Below, piece by piece: positions 37,201 to 44,498 of a stretch of 64,000 bases of DNA. The notes under the pieces are model-generated. The model had not been told where the DNA came from. It saw only the letters and a program-made list of their open reading frames with translations, and searched no databases. How positions within the stretch are numbered: position 1 is the stretch's first letter; every line of letters starts with the position of its first letter. The stretch is from Calditrichota bacterium (GTDB lineage: Bacteria; CLD3). The stretch is taken from the NCBI GenBank assembly GCA_008501735.1, contig QQUF01000022.1:1-64000 (forward strand). Direction: 5' to 3'. A program made the position numbers and the translations under genes.

Positions 37201-37636
37201 AGACTCAACGAAAATTCAACTTTTTTGTTTTTCGCCAACTCCTGCAATCTTTAATGAAGAAGCTTTCGTTTTGAGTAATTCACCGACGAGCCCCGACACG
37301 GTTAGCATTTTTGCAGAAATTGTCTTGAGCACTTCGGAGAGTTTAAACGAGATTCCTAAAGTTTTCAGCTTGGAGCAAAATTTTCCGAATCCGTTTAACC
37401 CGACAACAACGATAAAGTTTGGAATCCCAAAGGAAAGTTTTGTAAATCTGACAGTTTTCAACGTGCTTGGACAGAAAGTTAAAACTCTTGTTAGCGAAGA
37501 ACTTCAACCTTCTTTTTACTCACTTAAGTGGGATGGAACAAATGATTTTAAAAAAATAGTTTCGAGTGGAGTTTACTTTTACAAAATTGAAACAGAGAAT
37601 TTTAGACAAACGAGAAAACTTTTATTTTTGAAGTAA
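31280..37636 (+). CDS. Giant secreted multidomain protein with type IX sorting domain
   Basis: The 2118-residue protein has a signal peptide (LITALILGLSGLVVTLNAQ). It is built from fibronectin type III-like units (repeats of TTYYYKAAS- and EFFYTI-type strands, each opening DVLPPSTPTNL or DLVPPANPSNI), a jellyroll-like segment near residues 265-425, and two long copies of a nidogen-like unit starting GYIW at about 747 and 1298. An ASH-like 'choice-of-anchor' segment lies at about 1920-2020. The last 85 residues are a type A T9SS sorting domain (SLEQNFPNPFNPTTTI ... GVYFYKIET). It is expected at the cell surface or outside the cell. AAGGGAG precedes the start. Confidence 0.9.
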   Translation: MQNLKVLITALILGLSGLVVTLNAQTFVAMRVNIAGVPLGTFLQNSEISQITATYNSTFGVNPIQTFVQGPSAPNTNGFSYIPPTGNLTFNLANFGASLTFNPSVFLTTFQFDLVVTKPNIAGTNQSISTGAFVMPTVIIGPNPVDMGTLTFDDSLPPYFPNIPTNITLQNSEEFAFLKWQDPAITLGGDPLTNLSKIVVVRSGVSIDTVDAGIQNYVDFNVPIDTSSTPIEYKLKALGSAGEISPLSFPVSKNFKGETYFHDLLEEPSNWNFTGADSTVGWSIDGSPNKVISKQIPFSGAKCLNYNNGTFISSQTGINFATATYNQTISLANLVNPILSFQLFNRIESNSADVTLEISNDNFSTILQSVNYNSDNFDWEEKLVPLSSSWQNIQIRFKYFDVSPSYNFYSGVFIDDLKVKAQKTDSFPTAFFEPFETTENSATPFNLTVQVYDSVLVPNVDLHWRNSSSASFTISPMQNFVSNDFTAQIPPQPIGTEIEYFISMANANSVTKFSPQTAPVNFHSFVFENGFPPENFTTISNLDSIVQLKWETPDTTNYSYSAFKIYRSTNPNDLVYPIGQQFLVMQFPAIFSNEFFDVNLNNGTTYYYKAASIFTDSSGITSESYPSKLISAIPEDVLPPSTPTNLTFEKVNFGQIKLNWNDPTTDNKGNPLNDLTEIKIYRSETQGGFYELIGTVSAGVETFNDFYALTEERFYALTALDEKGNESRIPIFDSFDYDQTYGGPDNFGYIWLSSQNGLIPFEFENISTYGTPIGLYGDDVSAIVNLPWFFPFYQGYHFNFLVSTNGYLTFGNDGNSTANTIISPIAPNDVIAPFWEDLKIQNGISEIFTHYDSTDNKFIIQWNKALSSPSKTNTFQVILHQEGEINFNYENINENLSSVTAGIENPNGNDGLETSFSGGLLQDNFSVKFLKNAEPILVPLPPQNTSNFQNPYEVFTHISTPATLSGNSIFWKTSTATTFTTDVLTLISGDFYKAEIPPQPNGTLIQYYFSATNFWGTTTSPENTPTNLHQFVVSSDLPPSNFSAESNHDERVPLSWFYPTIFSFVSEPSSQNLPKKLTLKKSDFKSNNSKKKFLAKINGGNYPLTVDSLNLETFRIYRSTNPSDLSQPNSTFLIYETPDALTLDYFDSDSTLTNGSEYFYTITSVFMDTVSSSILESLPTEIVSAIPQDLVPPANPSNISFNLIPPLNKIELTWNDPTTDLDGFPLDDFASVNLYKKDEAKNLTFLSSIQSGTETFLDENPQNGNNFYLFSTIDTKGNESDLLEFTVVDTIFHSEESEGYIWVSSETGMFQESFSNIATLSGVVALGIFGYDNESVQTLPWSFPFFGQSSTTLRISSKGFVILGNNPTPGLSRTFLPNPTTPDNIIAPLWADLAVFNGIGEVYYLEDLANQRVIIQWTNLIPYGDLTNSITNTFQLELHEDGKILFHYDQLNAANSLLATIGVENSNGTKGFQIGYDSPILQSNTSYLITKNYLPKINSLTKIYETDEFDQNIWIQADISQMDLTLPNHYLNWKFTTDTNYNKVPLVSGTNFIPAPNQLDVEIEYFVSATDSLFTFANSFYPIDLGTNSISPYQFKVRLIPPGNLTAESNVSGEIPLTWQEAGLNTLRYDDGTSEFADSSTAFAGLNATTQTTFANVFEVFSEDLEVTSVEIYFVDVVYPLSNFKVKVFDFDSTTNAPGAVLAQTSAISQFGLSGEFIEINSGSSGVPVGNKFCVGIEQFNSSPIGLGGDTTLNSPYEFQPNTFFVKEGLTGSWNPIETLPQYGEVIPMIRVNYGKKDTVVVANSISRKKNFLQLNPVTKKSKVSQKTPNKINSFPTWQLLNYKLYKMLGVASSAEDVVTNGTLIFTDTTKAFVDSLVMNPNFYSYTVTATYDVNGNTLESKPENLAIATPSGTPQVSFSDLDFGIALINDSLFADFKIENLGTAPLEISDLNFSNPNIFGVKNANFPLNVLPQDSTKIQLFCFSPTPAIFNEEAFVLSNSPTSPDTVSIFAEIVLSTSESLNEIPKVFSLEQNFPNPFNPTTTIKFGIPKESFVNLTVFNVLGQKVKTLVSEELQPSFYSLKWDGTNDFKKIVSSGVYFYKIETENFRQTRKLLFLK

Positions 37637-37641
37637 GAAAT

Positions 37642-37675
37642 ATTGTAGGGAGCAAAGATTTTTGTTCCCTACAAT
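37642..37675. repeat. Palindromic repeat, type B copy 2
   Basis: Arms ATTGTAGGGAGCAAA (37642-37656) and TTTGTTCCCTACAAT (37661-37675) pair with one mismatch around the loop GATT. It begins 6 bases after the stop of the giant protein and is followed by ACAGTTTTTTC, so it could also serve as its terminator. Same core as 15912-15957. Confidence 0.82.
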
Positions 37676-37752
37676 ACAGTTTTTTCGTTGAACTTTTTGA
37701 ATTTTTTATGATACATTTTTCTAACCTTAAAATCAAAACAGGAGAAATTCAA

Positions 37753-38250
37753 ATGATTAGCAAACAAGAAATTTTAGATTCGATGAAACAAGAAACTAAA
37801 ATTATCAAACATTTAGGAAGTAAAGTTCAAGTTGCACACTTGGATTACAAACCAACTGAAAATCAACGCTCAATGAATGAACTTTTGCAATATTTGACTT
37901 TTTGTGCATTAACTCCAATGTTGAATATTGTAAATGGGAATTGGGAACACGCAGAAGCCATTGCAAAAAAATCTGCGAATGTAAATCTCGAAAACTTTGG
38001 CGAAGCAATGGACAAACAGATTGCTGAAATTGAAAAAGAAATCAACAAATTTACTGAAGAAGAATTAGCTGCAAAAGATGCGACTTTGCCTTGGGGAACT
38101 CCTGTCAAAGCTGGAATTGCTTTAGTTGAAATGGTTGTAAAAACTTACTCTGCTTACAGAATGCAACTTTTTCTTTACGCAAAATCAGCAGGTTTAACCG
38201 AATTAAATTCTTGGGATTGTTGGATTGGAACCGATAGACCGAAAGAATAA
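37753..38250 (+). CDS. DinB-like four-helix protein
   Basis: The ATG at 37753 is preceded by AGGAGA and gives a 165-residue protein; an earlier start at 37708 adds a 15-residue tail without support. The sequence is almost all helical, with HLGSKVQVAHLDYKP, RSMNELLQYLTFC and AYRMQLFLYAKSAG, as in the DinB superfamily. Many DinB proteins bind metal and act as thiol-dependent transferases, but the three-His metal site is not obvious here. The function is unknown. Confidence 0.7.
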   Translation: MISKQEILDSMKQETKIIKHLGSKVQVAHLDYKPTENQRSMNELLQYLTFCALTPMLNIVNGNWEHAEAIAKKSANVNLENFGEAMDKQIAEIEKEINKFTEEELAAKDATLPWGTPVKAGIALVEMVVKTYSAYRMQLFLYAKSAGLTELNSWDCWIGTDRPKE

Positions 38251-38251
38251 A

Positions 38252-38761
38252 TTGCGAAAAGTTATCCTTTACGTTGCCTCAAGTCTTGACAATTTTATCG
38301 CAAGTTCGGACGGAAGTGTTGATTGGCTTTTTCACGATTCCGATTACGGTTACACTGAGTTCATTAATTCGATTGACACAGTTTTAATTGGTCGAAAAAC
38401 TTATTCACAAGTGTTAGAATTTGGCGAGTATCCTTACAAAAGCAAAAGAAGTTTTGTTTTTACTCGTCAAAATATTACAAAAGACGAAAATGTTACTTTT
38501 GTGAATGAAAAACTTTCTGAGTTTGTGAGAAAGTTAAAAGCTCAAAATGGCAAAGATATTTGGTTAGTTGGTGGTGGAGAGATTGCAAAAATTTTGCTAA
38601 ATGAAAATTTGGTTGATGAGATTTTTCTCTCAGTTCACCCAATAATTTTGGGAAAAGGAATTCCTCTTTTTACCGAAATCAACAAAACTCTTAGACTAAA
38701 ACTTTTGAAAATTGAGACTTTTGAAAGTGGTTTGGTTCAACTTGTCTATAAGGTTTTATGA
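38252..38761 (+). CDS. Dihydrofolate reductase-like (RibD C-terminal domain) protein
   Basis: The reading frame opens at TTG 38225 or TTG 38252. The second gives the usual family start (M)RKVILYVASSLDNFIA and 169 residues, so it was chosen. Landmarks are GSVDWLF, VLIGRKTYSQ, IWLVGGGEIAKILL and HPIILGKGIPLF, the NADPH-binding pattern of DHFR-like reductases of the YyaP/RibD family. The substrate is unknown. It follows the DinB-like gene directly, so the two are probably translated together. Its 3' end overlaps the converging VanZ gene by 6 bases. Confidence 0.85.
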   Translation: MRKVILYVASSLDNFIASSDGSVDWLFHDSDYGYTEFINSIDTVLIGRKTYSQVLEFGEYPYKSKRSFVFTRQNITKDENVTFVNEKLSEFVRKLKAQNGKDIWLVGGGEIAKILLNENLVDEIFLSVHPIILGKGIPLFTEINKTLRLKLLKIETFESGLVQLVYKVL

Positions 38762-39145
38762 ACTTGAGAAATAGTTTTTTATTTTTATATAGATTTCCCA
38801 AATTCCGATTCCAAGTAAAATCCCCAAAGTGTCAGCGACAAAATCCATAAAATCGCAATACCTTCCTGGAACAAAGTACTGATGAATTTCGTCACTTGCT
38901 CCATAAAAAGTTCCGAAGAAAAACGTAACTAAAACAGCATTTTCTTTCAGTTTTTGCACTGACTCAGTTGTCAGATTTCTCATCAAAAGAAATCCTAAAA
39001 CCGCATATTCAACAAAATGAATCCATTTGTCCCAAAGTGGAACGTCAGGTTGTGGAATGTCAACTTGTTTCAAGGAAGACATAACAAAGATTAGAAGCAA
39101 GTAAAGATAAACAGGAAGTCGAAATTTTAAAAAATAGCTGTTCAA
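38756..39145 (-). CDS. VanZ-like membrane protein
   Basis: The 129-residue protein has four hydrophobic segments and the VanZ landmarks WDKWIHFVEYAVLGFLL and FYGASDEIHQYFVPGRYCDFMDFVADTLG. VanZ gives low teicoplanin resistance in enterococci, but most relatives have no known role. The start overlaps the stop of the preceding gene by 4 bases (ATGA type), so it is translationally coupled to it. Confidence 0.85.
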   Translation of the reverse strand: MNSYFLKFRLPVYLYLLLIFVMSSLKQVDIPQPDVPLWDKWIHFVEYAVLGFLLMRNLTTESVQKLKENAVLVTFFFGTFYGASDEIHQYFVPGRYCDFMDFVADTLGILLGIGIWEIYIKIKNYFSSS

Positions 39146-40668
39146 ATTTTCCTGATTTTTTTAAACGCTTTTGGTAAAAAGTCTATTAAATCGGAGGCTG
39201 TAAGAGCAAATTCTGTCTTGTTTTTTGTTGCCAAATCACCCGATAAGCCGTGAAGGAAAACTCCATTTATTGCTGCTTCAAGAGGTTTTTTTGTTTGCGA
39301 AAGTAGAGAAGCAATGATTCCCGAAAGAACATCTCCTGAACCAGCAGTTGCCATTCCCGAATTTCCGGTCGAATTTACAAAAGCTTCACTTCCACAAAAA
39401 GTTACTGTTGGAGCACCTTTTAACACTAAAACAACCGAATGTTTTTTGGAAAAATCTTTTCCAACATCAAGAATATTTTCACAAATTTCTGTTTTCGTAA
39501 GTTTTGTCAAACGAGCAAATTCACCCAAGTGAGGAGTCAAAATTGCATTTCTTGGTAGGAGTGAAAAGTCAGATTTCTCTGCTAAAAGATTTAAAGCATC
39601 TGCGTCAAGAACACACAATTTTTCACTTCTTTTCAACTCTGCAAGTATTTTTAAGAAGAGGTTTCTCGTAGCTTTTGAAGCTCCCAAACCAGGACCAAAA
39701 AGACAAACGTCAGACCAATTAATTTTTTCTTTAAAGTCAGTTAAAGTTTTTGTGGAAAATTCGAAAGGGAAAGTCATTACTTCTGTTAGATTTTCTTCGA
39801 AAATGGTATTTAAGTTTTGCGGAACGGCAAGAGTTGTCAAACCTGCTCCTGCAACTAAAGTTACTTTTGAAGCAAGAATTCCTGCTCCTGTCATTCCTTC
39901 TGAGCCAGCCCAAACAAAGACTTTTCCAACACTATTTTTGTAATCGGTTTTTTTACGTTTTGGCAAGATTTTGCAGATAGCTTCTTTTGTTACAAGTTTT
40001 GCTTCAAACCCTACTTTTTCTTCTGCTTCAGGTAGGAAACCAATATCAACCGCAGTAATTTTACCTGTAAACTCTTGTGCAGAATTTATGTAAAGCCCCG
40101 TTTTTATTTTTCCAAAAGTTACTGTAAAATCAGCTTTTACAACCTCTCCTTTCGCCATTCCATTAGCTCCATTCAGACCAGAAGGAATATCAACGGCAAA
40201 AACTTTCGTTTGAAACGAATTTACCTTTTTCACTGCTTGAGAAGCAATTCCTCTCAATTCACCTCTAAAACCTGTTCCGTAAAGAGCATCAACTACGAAG
40301 TCTGGATTTTCCAAAATTTCTAAGTCATTTTTTGAGATTTCAGAAAGAACTTTGCCACCAGCTTTTTTGTAGAGTTCAAGCTTTTTTTTCGGAAGCCCCT
40401 GAATTTCATCTTCCGAATTTAAGAGTAGAACCAAGACATTCGCTTTGTAGTTTTGTAGCCAACGAGCAACCACAAATCCGTCACCTCCGTTGTTACCCTT
40501 TCCACAAAAAACGTAAACAGTTTTATTTTCTAAATTTTTAAATTTTGATTTGATTAAATCGAAAATGGATTTGGCAGCAATTTCCATTAAAACTGAATCT
40601 TCGATTCCGAGTTCAATTGTCAGTTTATCAATTTTTTGAGATTGCTTAGGAGTGATTAATTCAAGCAT
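39142..40668 (-). CDS. nnr: Bifunctional NAD(P)HX epimerase / ADP-dependent dehydratase
   Basis: The 508-residue protein fuses the two repair activities for hydrated NAD(P)H. The N-terminal half (about 1-215) is the YjeF_N epimerase with CGKGNNGGDGFVVARWL and DIPSGLNG. The C-terminal half (about 225-500) is the ribokinase-like dehydratase with GSEGMTGAGILA, LTPHLGEFARL and the catalytic segment STGNSGMATAGSGDVLSG. Length and order match E. coli Nnr. It is the first gene of a pair with the VanZ gene. Confidence 0.95.
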   Translation of the reverse strand: MLELITPKQSQKIDKLTIELGIEDSVLMEIAAKSIFDLIKSKFKNLENKTVYVFCGKGNNGGDGFVVARWLQNYKANVLVLLLNSEDEIQGLPKKKLELYKKAGGKVLSEISKNDLEILENPDFVVDALYGTGFRGELRGIASQAVKKVNSFQTKVFAVDIPSGLNGANGMAKGEVVKADFTVTFGKIKTGLYINSAQEFTGKITAVDIGFLPEAEEKVGFEAKLVTKEAICKILPKRKKTDYKNSVGKVFVWAGSEGMTGAGILASKVTLVAGAGLTTLAVPQNLNTIFEENLTEVMTFPFEFSTKTLTDFKEKINWSDVCLFGPGLGASKATRNLFLKILAELKRSEKLCVLDADALNLLAEKSDFSLLPRNAILTPHLGEFARLTKLTKTEICENILDVGKDFSKKHSVVLVLKGAPTVTFCGSEAFVNSTGNSGMATAGSGDVLSGIIASLLSQTKKPLEAAINGVFLHGLSGDLATKNKTEFALTASDLIDFLPKAFKKIRKI

Positions 40669-40696
40669 AAAATAAGATTTGGAAATTATTTAGCAT

Positions 40697-40726
40697 AAAA
40701 AAAGGCTCTTTAGAAAAAAGAGCCTT
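40697..40726 (-). terminator. Rho-independent terminator for the 70-residue gene
   Basis: Read on the minus strand, a perfect 10-base stem AAGGCTCTTT/AAAGAGCCTT with a 5-base loop is followed by a T-run. It lies 13 bases after the stop of the small gene and ahead of nnr, so the small gene has its own transcript end. Confidence 0.88.
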
Positions 40727-40738
40727 ACTAAGCAAGGC

Positions 40739-40951
40739 TTAAAGCAATTTTTGGACTTCTTCATTTGTTAACGCAAGATTGACTAACTTATCAATAAACT
40801 CATCGGTTGTTCTATAACCAAGTTTATACCTGAGCATATCAATTTCGTTAATCGTTCCAAGGTCTAATTCGATATTTAAACCAGACTTGCTTTGCATATT
40901 TGCAATGCCAAAGGAATGATAAGAAGAACCATTGCCAGTAGAACCAAACAT
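40739..40951 (-). CDS. Small soluble protein of unknown function
   Basis: The 70-residue protein (MFGSTGNGSSYHSFG start, then a helical C-terminal half with LRYKLGYRTTDEFIDKL and LALTNEEVQKLL) matches no family I know. Expression signals support it as a real gene: GGAGG lies 8 bases before the ATG, one of the strongest ribosome-binding sites in the window, and a strong terminator follows. The upstream gap of 170 bases can hold its own promoter. The Gly/Ser-rich N-terminus followed by a compact helical part could suit a small binding protein, but that is guesswork. Confidence 0.75.
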   Translation of the reverse strand: MFGSTGNGSSYHSFGIANMQSKSGLNIELDLGTINEIDMLRYKLGYRTTDEFIDKLVNLALTNEEVQKLL

Positions 40952-41121
40952 TTAAAAACCTCCATAAGAAGTTTGACTAAGAACACTTACACTTTATGTT
41001 TATTTTGTGCAAGGCTTTTGGGGCGAAATGGGAAAATTAAGGGGCTTACTTTAAGCTTACATTCTAACTTAAGTTATAAAATTAAATTAGGAAATAATAA
41101 AATTTATTCCCTATTAATTTT

Positions 41122-41892
41122 TTAGCGGTTAACCCACTCGGGTTTCCTTTTTTCAATAAACGCTTTGATTCCTTCATTGGCATCAAAAGTAAACATCAAA
41201 TTATTCAAATAAAAATCTTCAGTTGCACGAAGTTGAGTTTGGAAATCTTTGCGGTTTGACATTTGTCTTTGAATCTTTTTCGTGTATTCAAGGACGATTC
41301 CGCTTTTGTCTGCTATAGAAGCAATATAATCTGTACAGGATTTTTCAAAATCGTCTTTTGAGAAAATTCTGTTTACAATCCCGAATGATTTTGCCTCATC
41401 AACAGAAATATTTTCACCTCTGAAAATCAAATCGTTTGTTGTTTTAGTACCAGCAATTTCTTGTAAAACAATTAATGCAATTGGCGGAAAGACACCGACT
41501 TTAATTTCAGGTAATCCGAATTGTGTTCCCTCTTGAGCTAAAACCATATCACAAAACATTGCTAACTCAAAACCACCGCCCAAAGTCCAACCTTTAACTT
41601 TGGCGACTGTAACGACATTGTATTCGTCAAGAGAGTAGAAGATTTTGTGAAAGTTGTAAATTAACTGCTGAACGTATTCTCTTGTGTGTTCTTTTACATC
41701 AGCTCCATAGGAAAAATTTTCTCCTTCGCCTTCAAATACAAGAACTCGAACGTCATCTCTCTGATGAATCAAATCAAGAGCTTCATTCATCTCCTCTAAA
41801 GTTTCGATACTCAAGACATTTCCCGGAGGAGTGTTAAGAGTCATTTTGCAAACGTTATTTTCAACGCCAACTTTGATGTTCTTAAATTGCAT
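41122..41892 (-). CDS. Enoyl-CoA hydratase/isomerase (crotonase) family protein
   Basis: The 256-residue protein has the crotonase fold. The first oxyanion-hole segment is GEGENFSYGADVKEH, the second is GWTLGGGFELAMFCDMVLA, and the acid/base region is LPEIKVGVFPP. In this last region the Glu usual for hydratases at one site is not obvious, so it could be an isomerase, hydrolase or another crotonase. It overlaps the HAD gene stop by 1 base (TGATG), so it is the last gene of a coupled operon starting with a DAHP synthase. Confidence 0.85.
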   Translation of the reverse strand: MQFKNIKVGVENNVCKMTLNTPPGNVLSIETLEEMNEALDLIHQRDDVRVLVFEGEGENFSYGADVKEHTREYVQQLIYNFHKIFYSLDEYNVVTVAKVKGWTLGGGFELAMFCDMVLAQEGTQFGLPEIKVGVFPPIALIVLQEIAGTKTTNDLIFRGENISVDEAKSFGIVNRIFSKDDFEKSCTDYIASIADKSGIVLEYTKKIQRQMSNRKDFQTQLRATEDFYLNNLMFTFDANEGIKAFIEKRKPEWVNR

Positions 41893-42560
41893 CAGTTGGA
41901 TTCCTCTAATTTTTTATCTGTTAATAATTCAAGTTTTGATTTTATCTCCGCAAAGTCTCTGAACTCAAAAAAAGGAAAGTTTTTTTCGCCCAAAAATTTT
42001 GCAAGACCTTTTTTAGCAAAAACCCAATCCGACTTTTGAGCTGGACATCTGTCAGTCGTTCCGTCTCCGATGTAAACGATTTTGTCAAAATTGGTTCTGA
42101 TTTCTTCCAAATGGAAAGTTTTGCAATGATTACAAAGACCATTTATTTTTGGCGAATTTGAAGGAATTACCTTCCATTTATTTTTGCTATCTACAAAAAA
42201 ATCATTGGAGTAAATCTTAATTGAGCCAATATAGTTTTTTTGAAAAACAAATTCAATAATTTTTCTAAAGCCGCCACTTAACACAATTAATTCAAAATTA
42301 TGTTCCTTGCACCAATTTGTAAAATCTTTAAAAGTCTCGTCAATTTTAATATTTTTATCCAAAGCCTCAAAAGCAGATTTTTCATCAACTTTAAGAAAAT
42401 CCATTTCAAGTTGCAAAGCTTCTTTTTCAGGTAAAAGCCCTGCTTCTACTTTATCTTCAACTTCATTCCAAGCATCACCAACGTAGTGGTCAAGCAAAAA
42501 CTGCAAAGTATCATTTTGGGTAATTGTTCCGTCGAAATCGCAGAAAATTGCCAATTTCAT
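41892..42560 (-). CDS. HAD-family phosphatase, MtnX/SerB-like
   Basis: The 222-residue protein has the HAD motifs: FCDFDGTIT with Asp8 and Asp10 at the start, LSGGFRK (motif II), a later Lys region, and YIGDGTTDRCPA (motif IV). The C1 cap with CNHCKTFHLEEI resembles MtnX-type 2-hydroxy-3-keto-5-methylthiopentenyl phosphate phosphatases, which also carry a Cys pair there. No other methionine-salvage gene is nearby, so the substrate stays open. It shares one base with both neighbours (TAATG and TGATG), so the three genes are translated together. Confidence 0.8.
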   Translation of the reverse strand: MKLAIFCDFDGTITQNDTLQFLLDHYVGDAWNEVEDKVEAGLLPEKEALQLEMDFLKVDEKSAFEALDKNIKIDETFKDFTNWCKEHNFELIVLSGGFRKIIEFVFQKNYIGSIKIYSNDFFVDSKNKWKVIPSNSPKINGLCNHCKTFHLEEIRTNFDKIVYIGDGTTDRCPAQKSDWVFAKKGLAKFLGEKNFPFFEFRDFAEIKSKLELLTDKKLEESN

Positions 42561-43561
42561 TAAAAATGCCTTTGACGCACATTTGCAATAAGAGAAATAT
42601 CTCTCATCAATTTTTGGAAATCAGAAGGCTCAATTGCTTGAAACCCATCTGAAAGTGCTTCTGAGGGTTGGTTATGGACTTCTACAATGATTCCGTCTGC
42701 TCCCGATGCAATCGAAGCTAAAGACATATCATAAATCTGATTTCTTTTTCCTGTTCCGTGGCTTGGGTCAACAATAATTGGTAAATGACTTACCTCTTTG
42801 ACGGTTGGAATTATGCTCAAATCAAGGGTATTTCGTGTATGGTTTGCAAAGGTTCTTATTCCTCTTTCACACAAAATTACGTTTGGGTTTCCCTCACTCA
42901 ATAAATATTCTGCACTCAAAAGAAGTTCATCTAAAGTAGCGGCAAGACCTCTTTTTAATAGAACAGGTTTTTTTGTTTTACCGATTTTTTTTAAAAGAGA
43001 AAAATTTTGCATATTTCGTGAACCGATTTGAAAAATGTCCGCAACTGCCGCAACTTCGTCAATGGTTTCAGTGTCAATAACTTCGGTAATAATTTTTAAC
43101 CCTGTTCTGGCTTTGACTTCAGCAAGAATTTCGATTCCCTTGTGTTGCAAGCCTTGAAAACTGTAAGGAGAAGTTCGTGGTTTAAAAGCTCCACCACGCA
43201 AAATTTCCGCTCCTGAATCTTGTACTCTCTTAGCGATTTCCAAAGTTCTTTCTAAACTTTCAACAGCACAAGGTCCAGCGATTGAAACCAATTTCTTACC
43301 GCCGATTTTAACTCCGCCAACATCAACAACTGTATCTTCTGGTTTGAATTCTCGACTTGCAAGTTTAAATTGCTGTGAAGAACGAACTTCGTTTACTCCT
43401 GAAAACTCACCTAAGCTAATTAAATCACCGTTTTCTTGAACGTGAATTAATCCTCTGTCTCCAAATGAGATTTCGCGGAAGTGAACGTCTTTTTCAAAAA
43501 GTTTTGAAAGAAACTTCGCTTTGTTTTCAGAAGAAATATTCTTTTCAAGTTCTAAAATCAT
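42560..43561 (-). CDS. aroF: DAHP synthase (3-deoxy-7-phosphoheptulonate synthase), type I-beta
   Basis: The ATG at 43561 follows AAAGGA and gives MILELEKNISSEN, so the longer frame from 43609 was rejected. The 333-residue protein has an N-terminal ferredoxin-like regulatory domain (1-75) and a TIM barrel with AGPCAVESLE, KPRTSPYSFQGL, IGSRNMQNFSLL, LLKRGLAATLDELL and VDPSHGTGKR. It condenses phosphoenolpyruvate and erythrose 4-phosphate, the first step to aromatic amino acids. In relatives of this type the N-terminal domain gives feedback control by Tyr or Phe. Confidence 0.93.
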   Translation of the reverse strand: MILELEKNISSENKAKFLSKLFEKDVHFREISFGDRGLIHVQENGDLISLGEFSGVNEVRSSQQFKLASREFKPEDTVVDVGGVKIGGKKLVSIAGPCAVESLERTLEIAKRVQDSGAEILRGGAFKPRTSPYSFQGLQHKGIEILAEVKARTGLKIITEVIDTETIDEVAAVADIFQIGSRNMQNFSLLKKIGKTKKPVLLKRGLAATLDELLLSAEYLLSEGNPNVILCERGIRTFANHTRNTLDLSIIPTVKEVSHLPIIVDPSHGTGKRNQIYDMSLASIASGADGIIVEVHNQPSEALSDGFQAIEPSDFQKLMRDISLIANVRQRHF

Positions 43562-43625
43562 TCTAAATCCTTTGTGAATTTCTGCGTTCCTAAACAAATT
43601 CATCAACAAAAATTAATAACAAAAT

Positions 43626-44498
43626 CTATACAAAAACCGAACGCAATTTAGACGTGAAATATAATAAAGGTTTACTTAATTGTAGAAGTAATTTTTCTTG
43701 AGGGTAATGTTTTTTAAGGTAGTCAAAAAAAGACTCGTGAAGTGCCTTAATCATCTTTTTTCTCACTTTGTAAATGCTTGCACCTTTGACGTGAAGGACT
43801 TCTGACTCTGCCAAGAAATAGATTTTCCACTTTGCCCTTTTTATCCGAAAACAAAAATCAACGTCATTAAAAAACATCGGAAAATTTTCATCTAAAAGTC
43901 CGATTTCTTCTAAAACTTGATTCTTTACCAAAAGTGCCGCTCCTTGTGGTTGGTCAACTTCACAAGTTTCGTTGTGTGTAAAATTAGGCATTTTGTATGA
44001 ACTGAAAAAATTACTCTTAGGAAAAATTCTGCTAAGCAAAAACATCTCGAAAAATAAAGTTCTAAATGTTGGGAAACGCCGACAGGAAGGCTGAATACTC
44101 TTGTCTAAGTTCAAAAGTTTTGGTGCAACGGCTCCCACTTTTTCATTCTCTTCTAAAAAAGTGATAAGTTTTTCAATCGAATTTTTAGTCAAAATCGTGT
44201 CAGGATTTAAGAGCATTTTAAACTTCCCTTGGGAAATTTGAAGCCCTTGATTAGTTCCTCTTGCGAACTTTAGATTTTCTGAATTTGCAATTAATTTTGT
44301 TTCTGGGAATTTTTTTATGACTTCCAAAGTGGAGTCGGAAGAAGCGTTGTCAACAACAATTGCTTCAAATGAACAGCTAACTTCTGAGAAAATCGAACTT
44401 AAACAATTGCCGATTTCGTTTTCGCTGTTCCAAGTAACAATGACAAAAGAAACATCTATTTTTTCTTTTTCCCTTCTGCTTCTTGAAGTTCTTTCCAA
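43626..44498 (-). CDS. Family 2 glycosyltransferase
   Basis: The catalytic domain starts DVSFVIVTWNSENEIGNCLS and continues with VVDNASSDSTLEVI, GTNQGLQISQGKFKMLLNPDT (DxD-like) and FFNDVDFCFRIKRAKW, as in rhamnosyl-type GT2 enzymes. The start is unclear. The open frame reaches a TTG at 44498, inside the preceding gene. No ATG or GTG lies between it and the domain; an ATA at 44459, overlapping the preceding TAG stop, would give the ideal N-terminus. It likely acts in the cytoplasm on surface polysaccharide. The operon partners do not tell which glycan. Confidence 0.85.
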   Translation of the reverse strand: MERTSRSRREKEKIDVSFVIVTWNSENEIGNCLSSIFSEVSCSFEAIVVDNASSDSTLEVIKKFPETKLIANSENLKFARGTNQGLQISQGKFKMLLNPDTILTKNSIEKLITFLEENEKVGAVAPKLLNLDKSIQPSCRRFPTFRTLFFEMFLLSRIFPKSNFFSSYKMPNFTHNETCEVDQPQGAALLVKNQVLEEIGLLDENFPMFFNDVDFCFRIKRAKWKIYFLAESEVLHVKGASIYKVRKKMIKALHESFFDYLKKHYPQEKLLLQLSKPLLYFTSKLRSVFV

